From CALODP01 sp942492055 (lineage in GTDB: Bacteria > Bacteroidota > Ignavibacteria > Ignavibacteriales > Melioribacteraceae): a stretch of 64,000 nt of DNA. How positions within the stretch are numbered: position 1 is the first letter of the stretch; each line of letters begins with the position of its first letter. The translations under genes and the position numbers were made by a program. The stretch is taken from positions 62,001-126,000 of the forward strand of contig CALODP010000001.1 of the NCBI GenBank assembly GCA_942492055.1. Direction: 5' to 3'. Positions 35,068 to 42,820 of this stretch are shown here, one piece after another. Below the pieces are notes generated by a model. It saw only the letters and a list, made by a program, of their open reading frames with translations, did not search any database and was not told the DNA's origin.

Positions 35068-36588
35068 TTATGTTTTAATACCCCTATTTCTTTCCTTCTC
35101 TTTCTTCATAAGATTTCCCAGAAGAAAAAATATTCCAACGAATACGAACCAATCACCGAATCGTGTATAGAGTGTTTTGGTATTATTCGCAGATATGGAA
35201 CCTCCTACACATTCCGCTTTATCCGAGATATTTTCTTTTACTATTCGTCCTTTGGCATCAATGAAGCCGGCGATACCTTTGTTGCTATTTATGATAATAC
35301 TTTTTCCTGTTTCAACCGCTCTCATTCTGGAACAGAAAAAATGGTGATCAATCAATTGTGTTCCTTCAAACCAAGCATCGTTGCTAACATTCACAAGCAA
35401 TTCGGCTCCTTTATTAACTGCTTTACGTGAGAGATATGGCAATAATGATTCGTTGCAAACAAGCATTCCGATTGAGACTTTCGGTGTATTGATTACTTTT
35501 ATAATATTCCCTTCCAAAGTGTTATTGTATACTCCCTCCGAAAGAAAAGGAACTTTAAGAGAAGGATTTAGCAGAGGTTTTTCAATAAAAGAGAGGAGTT
35601 CGGTTTTATCGTAACGGGCCGTAGCTCTTCCGTCGGGTTCAAAATAGTAAACCGAGTTATATACCTTTCCCTGTTGATATTGTGCTTTGCTAAGAATTCC
35701 TATGATATGTCCGGCGTTAGTTTTCCGGGTTATTTCGAGAGCCATTCTGATCAGATCATCCTTTACGGAGAAAGTCCAGGGCAGAGCTGTTTCTGACCAA
35801 ACAATTAATTCGGGATTTAGCGCGGATGCTTTTTTATTAAGATCAAAGAAGACATTGGCAAGAGAATCGCCGTTTGATTCATGCCATCTCGTTTCTGCTT
35901 TAATGTTTTCCTGGAGTATGGCAACTTTTATAGTTTTCGTTTCTTCACCGCTATCGAAGGATAATAATATATATCCGGCGAAGAAAAAGAGTATGATTAT
36001 ACCTAAGGAGAAAACTGCCGGTTTGGCCGATTTACAGGTAATCGCATGCGCGAATAAGAAATTGGCTACAACAATAACAAAAGAAATTCCCCACTGACCT
36101 GTAACAGAATTTAATTGCATTCCGTATAATGATGTTGTTTGAGAAAAACCGAGAGAATATTTTATCCAGGGTATTCCCGTAAGGATATTAACATTCGCCC
36201 ATTCAATTACCACCCACAAGAATCCCGTAGCCAGAGTCAGGAGAATAATATTTGAAATCCTTTTTATGAGATAAGAATAGCTCAAGGCGAAAATAGCAGG
36301 ATAGAGAGCAAAGTATATTACAGCAATGAGTAATAATGGTATTCCGAGCAGAGTATTGCTTCCGCTATATTTTTGAGTAGCGTTTATTATCCAAAAGAGT
36401 AAAATGAGACCTTGAGCAGAACCGAATGTAAATCCGTAAAGAAAAGCTTGCTTTGCAGTGGTTTCCTTAAGAGAGTAGAAAAATGGTATTAATGCAATCC
36501 ATGTCAGCCAAAACCAAACATTATAAATAGCCAAACCGACAAGTGCGCCTGAAAATAGTATCGGGAAAAAACAATAATACTTTTTCAC
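35068..36588 (-). CDS. lnt: Apolipoprotein N-acyltransferase
   Basis: 506 residues. Six to seven membrane helices (~5-215) precede a nitrilase-type domain (~220-470) and a final helix (~475-495). Family motifs are GIPWIKYSLGFSQ, VWSETALPW with the catalytic Glu, YDKTELLSFIEK with the Lys, and GMLVCNESLLP with the nucleophilic Cys. It adds the third acyl chain to lipoproteins in the inner membrane. Start is GTG (AAA AAG follows) with no strong ribosome binding site. Many lipoproteins encoded in this window are plausible substrates. Confidence 0.92.
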   Translation of the reverse strand: MKKYYCFFPILFSGALVGLAIYNVWFWLTWIALIPFFYSLKETTAKQAFLYGFTFGSAQGLILLFWIINATQKYSGSNTLLGIPLLLIAVIYFALYPAIFALSYSYLIKRISNIILLTLATGFLWVVIEWANVNILTGIPWIKYSLGFSQTTSLYGMQLNSVTGQWGISFVIVVANFLFAHAITCKSAKPAVFSLGIIILFFFAGYILLSFDSGEETKTIKVAILQENIKAETRWHESNGDSLANVFFDLNKKASALNPELIVWSETALPWTFSVKDDLIRMALEITRKTNAGHIIGILSKAQYQQGKVYNSVYYFEPDGRATARYDKTELLSFIEKPLLNPSLKVPFLSEGVYNNTLEGNIIKVINTPKVSIGMLVCNESLLPYLSRKAVNKGAELLVNVSNDAWFEGTQLIDHHFFCSRMRAVETGKSIIINSNKGIAGFIDAKGRIVKENISDKAECVGGSISANNTKTLYTRFGDWFVFVGIFFLLGNLMKKEKERNRGIKT

Positions 36589-37079
36589 CGTAAGGTAAAC
36601 TCCGTTAGTAATTTTATAGAGAATATTTTTATATAAAAAAATAGCTTATAATAATTAACAGTTTACCGCACATTCAGCTTCGATTGCTCTACAATAGTTA
36701 GCCGTATATACTTTGTTCGATTAATAGGGTGATTAATATAGCATATTTCACCTTATATGCAATCATTTATAACCATTATAGGAACTTAATAGTTCACTAC
36801 CGATCATATTGTGGAAGCATATAGCTTGATTGAAAAGAGGAACTTGAGCTAAGTGGAGATGAGAAGTGAAGAGGATTAAGTGGATAGGTGAATGTTTTGT
36901 TGTAAGCTTACTTCGACTTCGCTTCCGTCAGAGCCGGATCGGGAACAGTAAGCATGCGACTTATTTCACATAAAAATAGCGTAGAATCACTCTTTTCCGG
37001 TTGTGAAAAATGATTTTGATTTGAGAATAGATTAAATTAGAAGGGAACTTTTCAATCAAACGATTCGGGGAGTAGTCTT
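36589..37079. other. 491-bp intergenic region
   Basis: Between lnt and the plus-strand gene at 37080. It is AT-rich in the first 250 bases, then becomes purine-rich, with a small palindrome GTAAGCTTAC (36902-36911). It must carry promoters for both divergent genes. I see no ORF, tRNA or clear structured RNA. Confidence 0.4.
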
Positions 37080-37661
37080 TTGCGAAAATACGGAATGATT
37101 TTCTTCTTATATCTTATCAGCGGGTTTGGCCTTTCCTACGGGCAATCTTCCGGAGAGATTAGTCCTATGACTAATCTGGAGATTATTCATTCACTAATAG
37201 ACAGCTCCTTTTCCTCTTTACCGTCCGATTCATTTTCCGGCTATGAGATAATTGCTCCGGAGGAGTATTCCATTCTGCAGGGAAGAATCAAGAAAAATTT
37301 TGCCGCTTCGGGAAAAGCGAGCGGAGCTTTCCTTCAATATTCTTTGAATAGTGTTAAAGTGCGCTATGCCGATGTTTTTAAGGATGGAATATTCGGTGAT
37401 TTTATGGTAGAACGTAGGATAGAGATTAAGGGAAGTTACGTATTAACATCAGGGGATAAAATTTCTTCGGGAGATTTCACAGAAAATTATTCCGATAGTC
37501 TGAATTACGACAAGCTTAGTTCAGTTCAATTTGGCTCCCTCCCTTTCACAACGAATGAAATACCGGAAGAACCATTTTTCGCTTCTCTGTTGGAACCGGC
37601 TGTTGCCATCGGAACTGCCATAGTAACAGTATTTCTTTTCTTTACCGTAAGAAGCAACTAG
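37080..37661 (+). CDS. Secreted or membrane-tethered protein, unknown function
   Basis: 193 residues from a TTG start at 37080. GGGGAG eight bases upstream, and the basic RK residues needed for the signal peptide (RKYGMIFFLYLISGFGLSYG), support TTG over the ATG five codons later. The mature region is soluble (~22-165) with Ser-rich segments and a mixed beta pattern. A C-terminal hydrophobic helix (~170-190, AVAIGTAIVTVFLFFTV) ends in RSN, giving a tail-anchored or two-helix topology. I do not recognise a family. It overlaps the end of the convergent VOC gene by four bases. Confidence 0.7.
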   Translation: MRKYGMIFFLYLISGFGLSYGQSSGEISPMTNLEIIHSLIDSSFSSLPSDSFSGYEIIAPEEYSILQGRIKKNFAASGKASGAFLQYSLNSVKVRYADVFKDGIFGDFMVERRIEIKGSYVLTSGDKISSGDFTENYSDSLNYDKLSSVQFGSLPFTTNEIPEEPFFASLLEPAVAIGTAIVTVFLFFTVRSN

Positions 37662-38032
37662 TATTTTTTTTCGAACAATGCCGCTGCAGCTCCTGCGGGA
37701 TCTTTTATTACACAATATCTTCCGTAGTTTCCTAATTCCACGGTTTCTTTAATAACTTCTCCCCCTAGTTTTTTGCAAGCGATAACAGAGTCCTCTATGG
37801 AATCGACAGTAATATAGATAAGCCATTGTGGGGGAAGCTCTTTGTTTACTCCTCTGGCGTGGCAGATTCCTGCGCATGGTTCACCGTCGTGAATCGATTT
37901 CATGTTATAATCTTCGTATAATCCCATTGAGAGAGCTTCGGGTTCCCACCCTACAACTCTCGAATAGAAATCGCGAATATCCTCGGCATTTTCTACCGTA
38001 AGATCTGCCCACGTTATTTTCCCGAGTTCCAT
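37658..38032 (-). CDS. VOC (glyoxalase/bleomycin-resistance fold) family protein
   Basis: 124 residues from the ATG at 38032, which has GGGAG six bases upstream; the longer frame begins with a TTG. Two beta-alpha-beta-beta-beta modules are recognisable: ITWADLTVENAEDIRDFYSR and PPQWLIYITVDSIEDSV, ending DPAGAAAALFE. Proteins of this subgroup resemble lactoylglutathione-lyase-like or predicted enzyme proteins; substrate is unknown. Metal ligands of true glyoxalase I are not clearly conserved. Confidence 0.85.
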   Translation of the reverse strand: MELGKITWADLTVENAEDIRDFYSRVVGWEPEALSMGLYEDYNMKSIHDGEPCAGICHARGVNKELPPQWLIYITVDSIEDSVIACKKLGGEVIKETVELGNYGRYCVIKDPAGAAAALFEKKY

Positions 38033-38126
38033 GGTAACTCCCAAATAATGTTTTGCTTAATCTAATAGTAAAAAACAAACAGTCGGAAAAAGAAGTTCAT
38101 TGGCGGGATGATTAGGTAATACAGAA

Positions 38127-38148
38127 AACGCGACCCTAGAGTCGCGTT
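38127..38148 (-). terminator. Terminator of the GH10-like gene
   Basis: AACGCGAC / GTCGCGTT, a perfect eight-bp stem with a six-base loop, about 28 bases after the gene's stop on the minus strand and followed by TTCTGTATTAC. Confidence 0.75.
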
Positions 38149-38176
38149 CAATTCTGTTATATAATGTATTTCGAAA

Positions 38177-40528
38177 TTATTTCAAGAGCATCAATTTCTT
38201 GACTGCAGTGAAAGAACCGGATTGTATCTTATAGAGATAAACACCGGAAGCAAGATGAGCGGCGTTAAACTCAACAGAGTGAGTTCCGGCGCCTTGAACT
38301 TCGTTAACCAATTGAGCTACTTCGTTACCCAAAACATCGTAAACTGTAATGGAAACGTTACCTTTAGCTATCAAATTGTAGCTAATAGTAGTAGTTGGGT
38401 TGAACGGGTTAGGATAGTTCTGCTCAAGAGTGTATTCTTTAGGCTGAGCGTTAGGTGAATCTTCAACACCGACAACAGCTACTTTAGATACCTTAAATCT
38501 CAAGAAATCTGACCAGCCTCCGAAACCGAGATCACTATCGGAAGCGACTCTCCAGCCATAATATTTTTTAATAGCCAAAGTATCAGTAGGAACACAGAAA
38601 GTATCGGTAACTGTGTATTCAACCAATTTAGCGGAAGGGTTCAACATAGTACCATTATATATTTCAACGGTATATTTTGTCGCGCCCGGAGCCGGATGCC
38701 AAGTAAATGTAGGTCGTGTAGAAACTTCAATGTTTTTATCTTCAGGATATAGGGAGACAGGTGGAATCGGGAATCCTGTAGTAAAACTAAATACCTCTGA
38801 AAATTCGCTATCGCCACCCAAGTTTGCTGCGACAACTTTCCAGTAGTAAGTTTTTTGTCCTTCTATTCCGGTAATTACCAAAGAAGTTTCCTTGTATTCT
38901 TTCTTTTCTACAATAAGACTATCGAAAGTTTCGGTATCGGAAACATAAATGCTGTAATAGGTTGCATTAGCAGTAGCATCCCATTGTAATTTAACTTCGT
39001 CAGGCTGGTCTGTTGCTTTATCAGCCGGAAGAAGTAGAGCTGGTTTTGCCGGAGCGGCAATTTCAACTTTTTTTGCTTCGCTTATTGCGCTTTCGTTATA
39101 GTTTTTGTCAAGCCCTGTAACACATAGATATATTTCGGAACCGTCAATGATCTTTTTATCAACTATTGCTTCATTTACACCTGTGATATCACAAATGGCT
39201 TCCCCTTTAAGATCTTCTTCAGTAGGGTTGGCTTTATTAACCATATAAACAGCGTAAACAAAAGGAAGATCACCATCTGAAGCAGCTGCCGGAGTTTCCC
39301 AAGTTATTTTAACTTTAGTATCCCCTTCGATTTTTTCTACGGCTACATTAACAGGAGCGTTAGGAGCCACCTGCTCTTTCCAAGGCATGTTAGGAACAAG
39401 AGCTTTGGATTTGAAACTGTTGTCACGCAAATAGTCGGAGATTTTGGTGTTGTTCACAAAATTGGAAGCCTTGAAGAAGCATTGTCCCTGACAGTTTTCT
39501 TCGGCTCTGTTAGCTTCAATTTGTCTTGCGTATTCTTCGGGAGCGTAATCTTTGTAATACGCCAATCCCGGGTAAAGGTGTCTGTTAAAAGTTTTAGTAG
39601 CCCACCAAGGCATAAGTTTTCCGTAATCCTGAGCTCCACCGAATTTCCAATATAACTGAGGCATGTTGTAATCCATCCAGTTATTTTCCATCCATGTAAC
39701 AGCATCGCAATAGATTCTGTTATATGCGTCCAAACCAACTATGCCAGCAGGTACACCGTTTTTCCAGATACCGAACGGACTGATACCGAATTTGATATTT
39801 GGTTTGGCAGTATGAACGGAATCGCTCAACATTTCAACCAAGAGATTAACATTGTCTCTTCTCCAATCGTTGATATCCGCGATACCTCTGGGATACTGTT
39901 GGAAAGTTGCTGCATCTTGTGTAGTAATGCCTTTGTACGGATAGAAATAGTCATCGAGGTGTACACCATCGACATCATATTTTCTTACAACTTCCATAAT
40001 TACTTTTGTTGTGTATTCTCTAACTTCAGGTAAACCCGGATTTAAGAATGTGTATGTTTCTACCTTAAGATTCCATTCCGGTTTGGTTTTGGAAATATGG
40101 TTCTCATCAATTGCGAATTGTCCTTCTACCCCAACCGATCTGTAAGGATTAAACCACGCATGAATTTCCAATCCGCGTTTGTGAGCTTCTTCGATAGCGA
40201 ACTGAAGAGGATCATAGTAAGGATCTGGAGCTTTTCCCTGCTCACCGGTAAGCCAGTAAGACCATGGTTCGAAAGAAGATTCGTAAATAGCGTCACATTC
40301 CGGACGAACCTGGAAAAAGACTGAGTTGATATTTGTTTCATCCAATTTGTCGAGCATAGCGATAAGTTCAGCTTTCTGCTGTTCCGTAGTTAAACCTGGT
40401 TTTGAAGGCCAGTCTTCGTTTCTGACCAAAGCGATCCACGCCCCTCTGAATTCTCTCTTAGCAACGTCTTGCGCGAGCATAATCCCACAAAGAGCGAAAA
40501 CCATAAAAAGAGTAAGAAGTCTCTTCAT
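38177..40528 (-). CDS. Secreted family 10-like glycosyl hydrolase (GHL10/DUF187) with T9SS sorting domain
   Basis: About 783 residues from the ATG at 40528, which has GAGGAAT upstream and a signal peptide (MKRLLTLFMVFALCGIMLA). The catalytic domain (~25-380) begins REFRGAWIALVRNEDWPSKPG and includes HAWFNPYRS and VDGVHLDDYFYPY, typical of GHL10 (YngK-like) TIM-barrel proteins. Three fibronectin-III-like modules follow (~395-690). The C-terminus is a T9SS sorting domain (LEQNYPNPFNPTTTISYN, ending VKKLMLLK). GHL10 proteins act on glycans, possibly peptidoglycan-derived; the substrate is not known. It would be displayed on or released from the cell surface. Confidence 0.9.
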   Translation of the reverse strand: MKRLLTLFMVFALCGIMLAQDVAKREFRGAWIALVRNEDWPSKPGLTTEQQKAELIAMLDKLDETNINSVFFQVRPECDAIYESSFEPWSYWLTGEQGKAPDPYYDPLQFAIEEAHKRGLEIHAWFNPYRSVGVEGQFAIDENHISKTKPEWNLKVETYTFLNPGLPEVREYTTKVIMEVVRKYDVDGVHLDDYFYPYKGITTQDAATFQQYPRGIADINDWRRDNVNLLVEMLSDSVHTAKPNIKFGISPFGIWKNGVPAGIVGLDAYNRIYCDAVTWMENNWMDYNMPQLYWKFGGAQDYGKLMPWWATKTFNRHLYPGLAYYKDYAPEEYARQIEANRAEENCQGQCFFKASNFVNNTKISDYLRDNSFKSKALVPNMPWKEQVAPNAPVNVAVEKIEGDTKVKITWETPAAASDGDLPFVYAVYMVNKANPTEEDLKGEAICDITGVNEAIVDKKIIDGSEIYLCVTGLDKNYNESAISEAKKVEIAAPAKPALLLPADKATDQPDEVKLQWDATANATYYSIYVSDTETFDSLIVEKKEYKETSLVITGIEGQKTYYWKVVAANLGGDSEFSEVFSFTTGFPIPPVSLYPEDKNIEVSTRPTFTWHPAPGATKYTVEIYNGTMLNPSAKLVEYTVTDTFCVPTDTLAIKKYYGWRVASDSDLGFGGWSDFLRFKVSKVAVVGVEDSPNAQPKEYTLEQNYPNPFNPTTTISYNLIAKGNVSITVYDVLGNEVAQLVNEVQGAGTHSVEFNAAHLASGVYLYKIQSGSFTAVKKLMLLK

Positions 40529-40803
40529 AGTAATTCCTCGATTTTCCATATATGAATAATTATTTAAGTGATTCGAGATAAAGAGGCTAGGACTCATCGG
40601 CGAAACAAGTCTTTCAAAGCCTTAGGTCGCAAATTATTGAAATTCTCCGAGTCTTCCAACCCGGAAAGGATATCAAATAGAAATGTTTAAAGAATCGTTA
40701 ACTTTTACGATTGTCAACCGGATTTATAGCAATCTAAATCTCCCCCGAAAAAAAATCGAGGAGATCTATTTTTTCCTTATAAAAGGGGAAATTCGGGACA
40801 AAA

Positions 40804-42339
40804 TCAAAACTTCAGACTATTCATCCCCTTTTTTAGTTGGAATGTTTTCCTAATTCCATTTTGAAATACTTCCAGGAATACCGGCTCGTTAGTTATGGCC
40901 ATAATTATTCTTTCGCCATTCTGTTTACCGAAAGGTTCGGCTATTAATGTCACGGAATTCTTTCCAATCGTAAGATTCTTAATTCCGTGTCTATCCTTTC
41001 TGTGGATATGCCAACTGATCTTTTGGTCAGGAGCGTTAGCTTTTATGCCTATAACGTTCTCAATAAGGAGGGAAATTGGGCCCAACCCCGTCCATCCGAC
41101 GAAATCACGATTTGCGCGATCCCCTTGTTTTAAAGAATCGGGAGAGTAGTTTTCCCAGACTGTTCCGGTCTTTTCAAAAACCGCCTTCATTCCATCCAGA
41201 TATTTCAAACTTGCTTCGTAGGCAAAATCATAATATCCGTAATTTTCCAAACCTTTAATTATTGCGTAATTCGTCGGAGCCCAAACACTACCGAGCCAAT
41301 AGTCCCCTATTTTGTCGAAAGCAGGTTCATTCGCGGCTAATGTAGGAAACGGAATTCTTCTCCAGAAACTTGTAGAATCTTTCAAATTGGCAACAAGCTG
41401 AGCAGCCCTTGATGAATCGGGAATATCAGAAAGCATCGGCCAGAAGGCAGCCACTGTCTTAATAGGATATTTCTCACCAAAATCGTGGACATCGTAATAG
41501 AGGCCATCATTTTCATCCCACATCCAGTAATTAATTCTACATGATATTTCTTCGTAAAGCGCATGATAGCCTTCGGCTTTTTCACTATTTCCGTTATGCA
41601 TAATTATTTTCGAAAGGTATTCGTAAAAGAGAGCCATTTGCGCGGACATATCAACCCAACATGTTCCTGTTCTGGGAGAATTATCCATTCCGGAGCCCAA
41701 ATTTGTTTGCCAATAGAGTCCCGGTTGAGAGCCCGGATATTTTCTATTGTGCTCTATCCATTCGGCGTATTTTTCAAGAGGAGGAATAATAGATAAAAAT
41801 CTGGAATCGTCTCCGCTTATTAGATAGTATTGGTATTCTACCCAAGGGAAGAGTGGAGGATTTATTGTATTATCTTTCCCGCGAAAATAAAAGAACTCTC
41901 CATCCGCTTCACGAATCTCTCGGCAGATATAGCCGTCAATTTCCTGAGAAGCGTAAAAATTATCATGCGACTCAATTGCGGGGAATATATGATGAGCGTA
42001 TTTCCAGAACATAATCATGAAATGGGTATCCCATTGAAAGATGTGTGGGCCGAAAGCTTCGTCGATATAATTAGAGACAAAGGGGGATCCATCAAGAGGG
42101 TTTTTCAGTTTTCTGAACGCCTCCTCCCAACAGAAATCGTACATATCAACCAAGCCGGTATCACTTATAATCGGAAAAGGCAACTTCTCTTTAATATCCT
42201 TAAAATTCGGTAGTTCGGATGGCGTATATTCGTTTTTTGAAAAATATACTCCTTTGCTTGGTTTTTCTTGTCCAATTGCGACAGTAGCCAGCATACAATA
42301 AATCGCCAAAATAAACCATATTCTCATTTCTCCTCTCAT
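40804..42339 (-). CDS. Trehalase/GH63-like (MGH1-type) glycoside hydrolase
   Basis: 511 residues with a signal peptide (MRIWFILAIYCMLATVAIGQ). The (alpha/alpha)6 barrel of clan GH-G is shown by QWDTHFMIMFW, NPPLFPWVEYQYY, GSGMDNSPR (likely catalytic Asp), GSVWAPTNYAIIKGL and WENYSPDS (likely catalytic Glu). Family members hydrolyse alpha-glucosides such as trehalose, mannosylglycerate or glucosylglycerate. No T9SS tail, so periplasmic. ATG at 42339 has GGAGTG six bases upstream; a second ATG at 42327 follows AGGAGAA closely, so the exact start is uncertain by four codons. Confidence 0.85.
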   Translation of the reverse strand: MRGEMRIWFILAIYCMLATVAIGQEKPSKGVYFSKNEYTPSELPNFKDIKEKLPFPIISDTGLVDMYDFCWEEAFRKLKNPLDGSPFVSNYIDEAFGPHIFQWDTHFMIMFWKYAHHIFPAIESHDNFYASQEIDGYICREIREADGEFFYFRGKDNTINPPLFPWVEYQYYLISGDDSRFLSIIPPLEKYAEWIEHNRKYPGSQPGLYWQTNLGSGMDNSPRTGTCWVDMSAQMALFYEYLSKIIMHNGNSEKAEGYHALYEEISCRINYWMWDENDGLYYDVHDFGEKYPIKTVAAFWPMLSDIPDSSRAAQLVANLKDSTSFWRRIPFPTLAANEPAFDKIGDYWLGSVWAPTNYAIIKGLENYGYYDFAYEASLKYLDGMKAVFEKTGTVWENYSPDSLKQGDRANRDFVGWTGLGPISLLIENVIGIKANAPDQKISWHIHRKDRHGIKNLTIGKNSVTLIAEPFGKQNGERIIMAITNEPVFLEVFQNGIRKTFQLKKGMNSLKF

Positions 42340-42584
42340 ACTTCACTCCGAGTAATAGTTATTCAACTTATTGGTTGTTTTTCAAAGCAAAGAAACTAAT
42401 TTATTTTAGCAAAGGCAACTAAGATAGAGTAGAAAATAAACGGCCGGAAAGATATTCCGGCCGCTTGATGAAACTGTATTATCACGAATCCTTCATTTTG
42501 AAAAGATTCATCAGTTTATACTATATTTTATCACATCGGTTCCAAACTCATTTTAGGCAATTGTATAAAGAGCGCCATTTGCGG
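42340..42584. other. Intergenic region upstream of the GH-G gene
   Basis: Contains the promoter of the glycoside hydrolase gene and the terminator hairpin at 42441-42463. Otherwise AT-rich with no ORF that I can support. Confidence 0.4.
42441..42463 (-). terminator. Terminator downstream of the mini-lipoprotein
   Basis: CGGCCGGAA / TTCCGGCCG, a perfect nine-bp GC-rich stem with a five-base loop, followed on the minus strand by TTTATTTTC. It lies about 120 bases after the stop of the 23-residue lipoprotein gene. Confidence 0.8.
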
Positions 42585-42656
42585 TTACAAATTTTCTTCG
42601 GATGAACAACCTACAATGAATGCTATTGCAATAATGAATGGAATTAGTTTACCCAT
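42585..42656 (-). CDS. 23-residue mini-lipoprotein
   Basis: Reads MGKLIPFIIAIAFIVGCSSE followed by ENL and a TAA stop. It has a one-lysine n-region, a hydrophobic core and a lipobox (IVGC) with Ser-Ser after the cysteine, so the mature peptide would be only about seven residues and lipid-anchored. TGAGG lies four bases before the ATG, and a terminator follows downstream, giving a self-contained small transcript. Size and form recall entericidin-like small lipoproteins, but no family match can be claimed. The +2 Ser predicts outer-membrane sorting by enterobacterial rules, which may not hold here. Confidence 0.6.
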   Translation of the reverse strand: MGKLIPFIIAIAFIVGCSSEENL

Positions 42657-42793
42657 AATGCCTCACTTATTTTAGGATAGGAAAGTAATTCACCGTACGA
42701 AGAATGAAGTTAGTGAATTCATTTTCAAACGACAACATACAAACATGCACTATTATGAAATTCAACGAATTAGAATGCTATTAGGTAACAAAA

Positions 42794-42813
42794 GAGTCGG
42801 CAGAAGCCGACTC
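42794..42813 (-). terminator. Terminator of the transglutaminase-lipoprotein gene
   Basis: GAGTCGGC / GCCGACTC, a perfect eight-bp stem with a four-base loop, followed on the minus strand by TTTTGTTACC. It starts seven bases after the gene's stop. Confidence 0.85.
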
Positions 42814-42820
42814 AAACGAA

